This document shows, piece after piece, positions 57,986 to 64,000 of a stretch of DNA of 64,000 nt. The number at the start of each line of letters is the position of its first letter. Position 1 is the stretch's first letter. Source of the DNA: Prorocentrum cordatum (taxonomy: Eukaryota; Sar; Dinophyceae; Prorocentrales; Prorocentraceae); the NCBI GenBank assembly GCA_963575745.1, contig CAUYUJ010007435.1, positions 40,139 to 104,138 on the forward strand, written 5' to 3'. The position numbers and the translations under genes were made by a program. Under the pieces are notes generated by a model. It was not told the origin of the DNA and searched no databases. It was given only the letters and a program-made list of their open reading frames with translations.

Positions 57986-58445
57986 TCAGCGCCTGCTATA
58001 CTATATGATATCGCCTCCTCTCTCATCTTGTCTGCTCTCATCTGCTCTACTCCACTCCACTCTCACCGGCTCTACTCTACCATCTGATCTGCTCTGCTCT
58101 GCTTAACGCCACCCGGACCCTACCCTTGCCTTGCCCGAGCCTTGTCCTAAGCTAATATACTATACTCTATTGAACTCGACTCTACTCTACTATCTCCCCT
58201 ACTCTACTCCACTCTACTCTGCTCTACTCTACTCCACTCTACTCTGCTCTACTCTACTCTAACCTACTCTACTCTACACTACCGTACCCTGCCCATCCCG
58301 ATCTGCCCTACTCTACTCTTCTCTCAGATGCCCTACTCCAAACTACTCTGCTCTACTCTACTCTGATCTGCTCTGCTCTGCTCTGCTCTACTCATCTACT
58401 CTTCTCTACTCTACCCTACTGTGCTCTACTCTACGCTACTCTGTT
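57986..58445. repeat. CTCTA/CTCTG minisatellite
   Basis: CTCTACTCTACTCC- and CTCTGCTCTA-type units of 5-10 bp with a small break at 58110-58165. Confidence 0.9.
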
Positions 58446-58495
58446 TTAATTATGAGTTTGACGATATTGGACGGTTGCTGGAATGCCATTGTAAT

Positions 58496-58665
58496 AGCCA
58501 TGCGAATGGGAGGAATACATGCAGATCGGAGGAAGCAGTGCGGATAGGAGGAAGCCATTCGGATAAGAGGAAGCCATGCGGATAGGGGGAACCCTTGCGG
58601 ATCGGAGGAAGCCAGCACAGGAAGCTATGCGGATACAGAGAAAACCATGCGCATCGTTTGACGAC
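58496..58665 (+). repeat. Tandem repeat, about 25-bp unit
   Basis: GAGGAAGCCATGCGGATAG-type units, six or more degenerate copies. Confidence 0.85.
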
Positions 58666-58779
58666 TGCACGGGTAAAGGAAGGGGGCCCAGTGGACAAAT
58701 TCTCGATGGATTGAGCCAGAACGCCTACAGACAAAGCCACTCAGAGGAAATCACGACACCATGTTTTTGACCGTTTGCT

Positions 58780-60575
58780 GCCTCTGGGGGCCCTCGCCGG
58801 GCCCGGGGACCGTCAGAAAGCGACTCGGGATGAGAAACCGACCCTGGGGAAAGGGCCGGTGGGTCGACAACCTGATTTGTTCAGTCCAGACGTTCTTCTT
58901 CGACTTCGGCCATGCAGGGGTATTCGGGCCCTGGGGCCTGGCGTGCTAGACCCTCTCGGTTTTGGTTCTGGTTCTTTTTCCACAAGAACTCCCCCTGGGG
59001 CTTCGGCCCGTCCCGCCGGCCACCCGGAAAATCCCCAATTCCCAAATTTCCTGCACAAGAAACTGCCGTTTCGCTCGGGACATCCTCAAAAAATCGCGAA
59101 GATGGCCCAAGATGGCTTCCAAGTCCGCCCAAGATGGTCCAAAACGGCCTCCAAGACGGCCCAAGAGAGTCCAAGACGGCCCAAGACGGCAAGCCAGCCC
59201 AAGACGGCCCAAGAGGCCCCCCAGAGGCCTCCCAGACGGCCCAAGAAGCCTCCAAGAGGTCCTCCAGGAGGGCCCGAAGAGGCCAAAATCATTTCTTTTC
59301 CTTAGGTTTTTGAAGAATTTTGGCATTGGCATTCCGACTGCTCAAGACGGCCCAAGAGGCCCCCAAGATCGCCCAAGAGGCCCCCCAGAGGGCCCCATGA
59401 CGGCCCAAGTGGCCTCCAAGATGGCCCCAAGAGGGCCCCAAGACGGCCAAAGAGGCCTCCAACACGCCCAAGATGGCCTCCAAGACGCCCAAGATGGCCT
59501 CCAAGACGGCCCCGAAGCGCCCCAAGAGGGTCTCTCGTTGGCCCAGAAAGGCCCCCAAGACGGCTCCCGACGGCGTCAGATGTGCCAGGAACTTGCCAAG
59601 ATGGCCGAAGTTGGCTCGAAGCTGGCCCAAGACGGCCCAAGAGGCCCCCAAGAGGGCCTCCAGGAAGGCCAGAAAAGGCAAAACACATTGAATTTCCTGA
59701 GATTTTTGACGGACTTTGACATTTCCTTCTTTTCGGCCTTCCGATTGCCCGAGACGGCCCAAGAGCCCCCAAAGATCGCCGAAAGATCGCCCAAGAGGCC
59801 TCCAAGACGGCCAAGATGACCTTCAAGATGCCCACGTGTTCCCCGAAGGCTTTCCAAACCGATTCGGGGAACACATGGTCCTTCCTGGCTTGGCAGGTCT
59901 GGCCTCAACGTTCGGTCACATAGGCGCTTCCAAAAAGGCAGGGGGCGGCGGTGATTCGCCGTAGGCGTCTTCGATCCGCCGCCCCCTGTTGGCTTGCCAC
60001 AGGGGTGCCCGTAGATCCTTTCGATTTTGGTTTTGGTTATTTTAGGCCCGGCAACCACCTGAACGACCGCAAACAATTCTCCACGACGGCTCAAGATAGC
60101 CTCTAAGATGGTCACGTCGGCGCAAGATGGCCTCCAAGATGGCCTCCAAGTCGCCAAAGATGGTCCGAGATGGCTTCCCTGACGGCTCGAGAGAGTCCAA
60201 GATGCCTTCAAGTTCGTCCAAGAAGCCTCCAAGACGGCCCAAGATGGCTCCAAGATGGCCTAAGACTGGCCAAGAGGCCCCAAGAAGAGCCCAAGACGGC
60301 CCAAGATGGCCCCGAAGACGCCGAAGATGGCCTCCAAGACGGCCAAGATGGCCTCCAAGATGCCTCCAAGAGCCCTCAAGGGGCCCCGAGTACGCCCATT
60401 CCTCGCTCTCCTCCTCTTCCCCGTCCTCCCCCACGTGATCCCCGAAGGTTTTCCAAACCGATTCGGGGAACACATGGTCCGATAGCTTGGCCGGGCTCTG
60501 GCCTCAACGTTCGGCCACATAGGCGCTTCCGAAAGGGCAGGGGGCGGCGGTGACTCGCCATGGGCGTCTTCGATA
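58780..60575 (+). repeat. Higher-order CCAAGANGGCC array
   Basis: CCAAGATGGCC units of 10-12 bp at 59090-59290, 59335-59690, 59735-59850 and 60070-60400, separated by AT-richer breaks (near 59290-59335 and 59690-59745). A 135-bp segment (CCCCGAAGG[CT]TTTCCAAACC...GGGCGGCGGTGA[TC]TCGCC) occurs at 59840-59975 and again at 60438-60573, about 598 bp apart. A CTCTCGGTTTTGGTTCTGG motif (58955) has a relative at 60015. Pro/Lys/Arg-rich frames are by-products. Confidence 0.85.
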
Positions 60576-61190
60576 ACGCCAACGTCTCAATATGCGCTCA
60601 TGATTCGTATCCGCCCCCGCATGATGCTCCCAGGTGCGCCAAGGCAGCGCCGAGACGCACTGACGCGACTCTGATATATCCCATTCTGATAGGGAGGGGG
60701 GCCAGCGGCAGGGGGCGAAGCCCTCACGGACATGCTACAAATTGTGCGATCCCAAGGGGGAGCCGCGAAACCCACGGGGTGGGGGTGGCAGATCCTGCTT
60801 TCTCGTAAGAATCGGAAAACTAAGTCGCCCCGATGCGCAACACGCAACACGTAGCATATCGATACGGAGCTCAACACGTAGGCTGAAAACGTAGGTCCGA
60901 CGCGATACAGTCGCCAAAACGTGGCCCAATACGTGGAGCCAACACGCAACGTATTGACACGGACGTCTTGAACACGGGACGTATTGCGTTTCAAAACGGG
61001 CGTATCGAGGCAACTCAGTCGGAGAACCTATGTTGGGCAACCTGTGCGGTGCGATCTACGTGGCCCCCGGGGGACCCGCCCTGCGCGGTGCCTCCGCCCC
61101 CGCCTTGCCGCGGCGTCGGCGGCTGCAGGTCCGGACCAGAGCAGAGCCCGCGCGCCGTGACGTCGGGGCCTCGGGCCACCCAGACGTCGC
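60576..61190. other. Unrecognised sequence with an ACACGTA minisatellite
   Basis: ACACGTAG/AACACGCAAC-type degenerate units at 60830-60990. No gene is recognised. Confidence 0.5.
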
Positions 61191-62485
61191 TCCTCCTCCT
61201 CCTCCTCCTCCTCCTCCTCCTCCTCCTCCTCCTCCTCCTCCTCCTCCCTCCAACTCCTCCTCCTCCTCCTCCTCCTCCTCCTCCACAATTACAAAATATG
61301 AATACTACTCTCCCTCTTCCCCTGATGACGGCTTGATAGTATCCGACCCCCCCTCCCTCGCGTATTGTTTTTTACACGCAGGTTTCCCCGGAGTTGGGTT
61401 TTCGCCTGCATTTTTTTCCAAAATGCTGCTCTCGCTGAGGCGCCAGCCTCATTTTCGGGCCCCGCTCGTTCTGAATCGTGCTCCCGCTGCAGCGCTGGCA
61501 TCATTTCCGCCGGCGCCCAGGCTGCACGCCCGAGCCGGCGCCCGGGCCGGCGCTCGGGCCAGGGCCGGAGCTGGTTCCGGCCGCCGCCGGAAAATCGAGT
61601 TCCGAGGCGGCGCCGAAAAAAGGCCATTCTAATACACATTTTTCTTTTGAAAATGCTGAATTTCTGCTTCCGGCGCCCAGGAGGAGGCCTCCTGGGCCGA
61701 TTCCGACCCGGGCAGGCGCCCGAGCTGGCGCTTGGGCCGGACGCCCGAGAGCCTGTTTTTCTTTGGATTCGGGCAAGTTTACTTGCATGGCGTTCGCTCC
61801 CCCCCCCCCCCACCCCACCCCACCCCACCCCACCCCACCCCCCCCAACACACCCCACCCCTCGCCCCTCTTCTATCGAATACGAGCGTGCAAGTGCCTTT
61901 CGACTTGAGTGATTTCAGGACGTAAAATCGTTTGCGGCTTACTTCAGGTTCAGGCCCCCCCCCCCGCCCATGCAAGTAAACTTGCTAGACTCTAAAAAAA
62001 AACAGGCTCCGAGCTGGCGCCCGGGCCAGCGCCCGGGCCGGGTCTGGAGCCGGTTCCGGCCGGCGCCGGAAAATCGAGTTCCGAGGCGGCGCCGAAAAAA
62101 GACCATTCCAATACACATTTTTCTTTTAAAAATGCTGAATTTCTGCTTCTGGCGCCCGGGAAGCCTCCCGGGCCGATTCCGGCGTGTCTCCGCTCATTCG
62201 AATCGTGCTCCCGCTGCAGCGCTGGCCTTATTTCCGCGCTTCCGCTCGTTTCGACTCGTGCTCCCGCTGCAGCGCTGGCGTCATTTCCCGTGCCATGCCA
62301 CGGCATGCAACGCAATGCTAGGTTGATACTGCGCTTCGCGGTGCTCTTCTACGCCATGCCATGCCGTGCTCTACAATGCATCGCGTACCCTTTCGGGATC
62401 ATTGCCCTGCTCGACAACTGACTGTGCGAGGGGATGGGAGGGAGGGGTAGGATGTCAGATATGACGCGAGCGCACCTAGCTTGTC
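61191..62485 (+). repeat. Dispersed repeat R1, long copy with internal duplication
   Basis: A CTC tract (61191-61284) leads into CAATTACAAAATATGAATAC (61286), then the same ordered motifs as 6261-6816, ending CAGATATGACGCGAGCGCAC near 62456. Unlike the short copy it holds a duplicated block: CGGAAAATCGAGTTCCGAGG with ACACATTTTTCTTTT and ATGCTGAATTTCTGCTTC at 61588-61670 and again at 62067-62150, offset 479. A CCCCA-rich tract (61800-61855) lies between them. Confidence 0.8.
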
Positions 62486-62487
62486 CT

Positions 62488-62520
62488 CCCCCCTCCTCCT
62501 CCTCCTCCTCCTCCTCCGCT
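62488..62520. repeat. CTC microsatellite
   Basis: Short CTC tract directly after repeat R1. Confidence 0.9.
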
Positions 62521-62640
62521 CCTCCTAGATAATTGGTTCCTCGATCCCCCAGTTCTCCTGATTGATGCTGATGCTGGTGGCTTTGTCGTCACAACATGAC
62601 CGAAGCCGTAGGCCACCGCAACCCTAGGTGGGGAAGGGGT

Positions 62641-62857
62641 ACGGTCGGGAACTTTTGGATAGCGTGTCGTCACGGTGGCCCCGACGACACGCTACGCCTT
62701 GCGAGCGCACAGCGTGCTGCTCCGCTCCGCGGGGCGGGAGGCTCGGCAAAGCTCGGGACGTGGACGCCTTGGGACTCGGAAGTGGATCGCGTGTCGCGCC
62801 GAAGCGTGGTGGGCCACAACTGGCCGAGCGACACGCTATCCAAAAGTTCCCGACCGT
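62641..62857. repeat. Foldback element with perfect 29-bp inverted ends
   Basis: The left end 62641-62669 begins ACGGTCGGGAACTTTTGG. The right end 62829-62857 is its exact reverse complement over 29 bases. Just inside the left end, GCGTGTCGTC and GACGACACGC form a second hairpin. The middle is GC-rich and non-coding. No target duplication is seen. Confidence 0.85.
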
Positions 62858-63179
62858 GACGTTGGGACCGAATTTCGTCATAGGTCAACCTAAAGAAGAA
62901 GGGGGGAAGATCGACCAGACGTCGCGACGACGGGGGGAGACCTGCGACCCAAAGCGGATGAGGCAACGAGAGGGGAGGTCCCCCTCGCCGCAGGCGCGCG
63001 AACACCCAAGCAAGCTCGCAGGGGGGGGGGGGAGGGAGGCAATCGAGCGGGGAAGGGAACAAGCCTGGCACTCCCCTCCATTCAGTCATGATCCTTATAA
63101 ATAACTCTTCCCTGTCGAACCATCACACGTGTCCGTAGGCCAGGCGGGACACTTCGCCTGAGACTTCCTCGCCAATGGT
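62858..63179. other. Unrecognised sequence
   Basis: A G run lies near 63020. No gene or RNA motif was recognised. Confidence 0.35.
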
Positions 63180-63440
63180 GTTCCTGCAACCTGGAGTTTG
63201 CAGTAGTTTCAAAGATGGAGCCTGGATGGTTTTCAACATGCGATGTTCGCCTTCGCGCCGCGCGCATTATCTTTAAGAGCGTGCAACCATTAACAAGACG
63301 GAGGCTGGGGGGTCAACATATGGTTCTCGCCTTCGCTCCGCTACATTCGTCTTACACATTTGAAGCATTTACTGGGAGGTAGACCTGCTCGTTTTCGAGA
63401 TGTGGCTCTTATTTTGGCGCCGTGCACATCAATTCGACCC
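63180..63440 (+). repeat. Degenerate tandem repeat, relative of 46215-46620
   Basis: GGTTTTCAACATGCGATGTTCGCC, TATGGTTCTCGCCTTCGCTC and GAGATGTGGCTCTTATTTTG mark three diverged units. Another begins at the right window edge (TTTTCACAGTGTGGCTCTCG). Confidence 0.7.
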
Positions 63441-63479
63441 ACACTTCGCCATACTGAGCAAACAAACTACCCCTCGGTG

Positions 63480-63780
63480 CACGTCCATCTGGCCCAACCC
63501 TCAACATCCTATGCAAAACATGCAAGTATGCTCGCATCCGTACGACCCAGCCCTCACCATCCTATGCTAACGCGTACAACTCGGCGCACGTTCATACGAC
63601 CCAGCATTTACGGACCCTCACCATCCTGTCTAAAACATACAATTCGGTGAACATCTATACAACCCAGCCTTCACCACACTATGTAAAAATGGCTCGGTGC
63701 ACATGCATCCGATGCAACCCTCACCATCCTATGCAACAAGCACATCCGTCTGGCCCAACCCTCACCACCGTATGTGAAAG
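63480..63780 (+). repeat. Tandem repeat, about 55-65 bp unit
   Basis: ACCCAGCCCTCACCATCCTATGC-type segments recur about five times with CATCCGT and TCGGTGCACAT-like spacers. Confidence 0.8.
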
Positions 63781-64000
63781 CAGTTTTCAGTGAGCATCTG
63801 CTGATCTTCAACTCGGCCCACTCCCTTGCCCCGAAGAGCCCGTGGGCACAAACACCAAAATGAATAACAGTACATCAGTAGCAACGTCGTGCTAAAGCAA
63901 TACGTTTCGGGCAGTCCTCGCCCTGCTCCGACTTTGGAGATGAACTCAGCTCGCGTGGACGCGTGGGCCACGAACGGTTTTCACAGTGTGGCTCTCGTTT
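63781..64000. other. Unrecognised sequence to the window edge
   Basis: No gene is recognised. The last 30 bases begin another unit of the 46215/63180 repeat family. Confidence 0.4.

Noticed and set aside
58496-58665. Coding tandem repeat protein
   Set aside because: Unit length is not kept in multiples of three and stops occur in each frame.

Overview
The window looks like nuclear DNA of a dinoflagellate. Three sequence signs support this. (1) On the minus strand at 29533-29554 there is a 21-of-22 match to the dinoflagellate spliced leader (DinoSL). (2) Two broken LINE-type retrotransposons carry a reverse transcriptase/RNase H region followed by a Cys-rich C-terminal domain; I associate this layout with dinoflagellate genomes from memory, not from a search. 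(3) The rest is GC-rich, gene-poor and crowded with trinucleotide microsatellites and minisatellites. I cannot name the genus with confidence. There is one assembly gap (100 N at 16401-16500) inside a GGA microsatellite.

Layout. 1-3.2 kb: GGA/GAT microsatellites and a minus-strand LINE 3' half whose reading frame stays open to the window edge. 4.3-11.6 kb: CTC/CAT microsatellites, an inverted copy of a composite GAC-satellite element, and short minisatellites. 12-30 kb: GGA, CGA and GAT tracts separated by GC-rich sequence, several foldback or MITE-like elements (one with an 8-bp target-site duplication), and the DinoSL relict in front of a minus-strand reading frame (27.9-29.5 kb). 30-39 kb: mostly unrecognised GC-rich sequence with one possible coding fragment and a 90-bp tandem repeat. 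40-46 kb: a degenerate CCAAGANGGCC array, then three further copies of the composite element. 47.2-50.2 kb: a very young 1.5-kb tandem duplication. 51.1-55.4 kb: a second LINE copy, 5' truncated and broken by many frameshifts. 55.6-64 kb: a 135-bp satellite, CTCTA repeats, a higher-order CCAAGANGGCC array and several dispersed repeats.

I could not support a single intact conventional gene. Most long open frames come from trinucleotide repeats, which lack stop codons in several frames. What works together here is repeat biology. Two LINE copies of one lineage carry an intact RNase H tetrad, and one of them has a damaged reverse transcriptase active site. A spliced-leader relict suggests that a processed mRNA was copied back into the genome. 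A composite satellite element occurs three times in one direction and once inverted. Many repeats start or stop exactly at CTC/GGA tracts, which suggests these tracts are preferred breakpoints.
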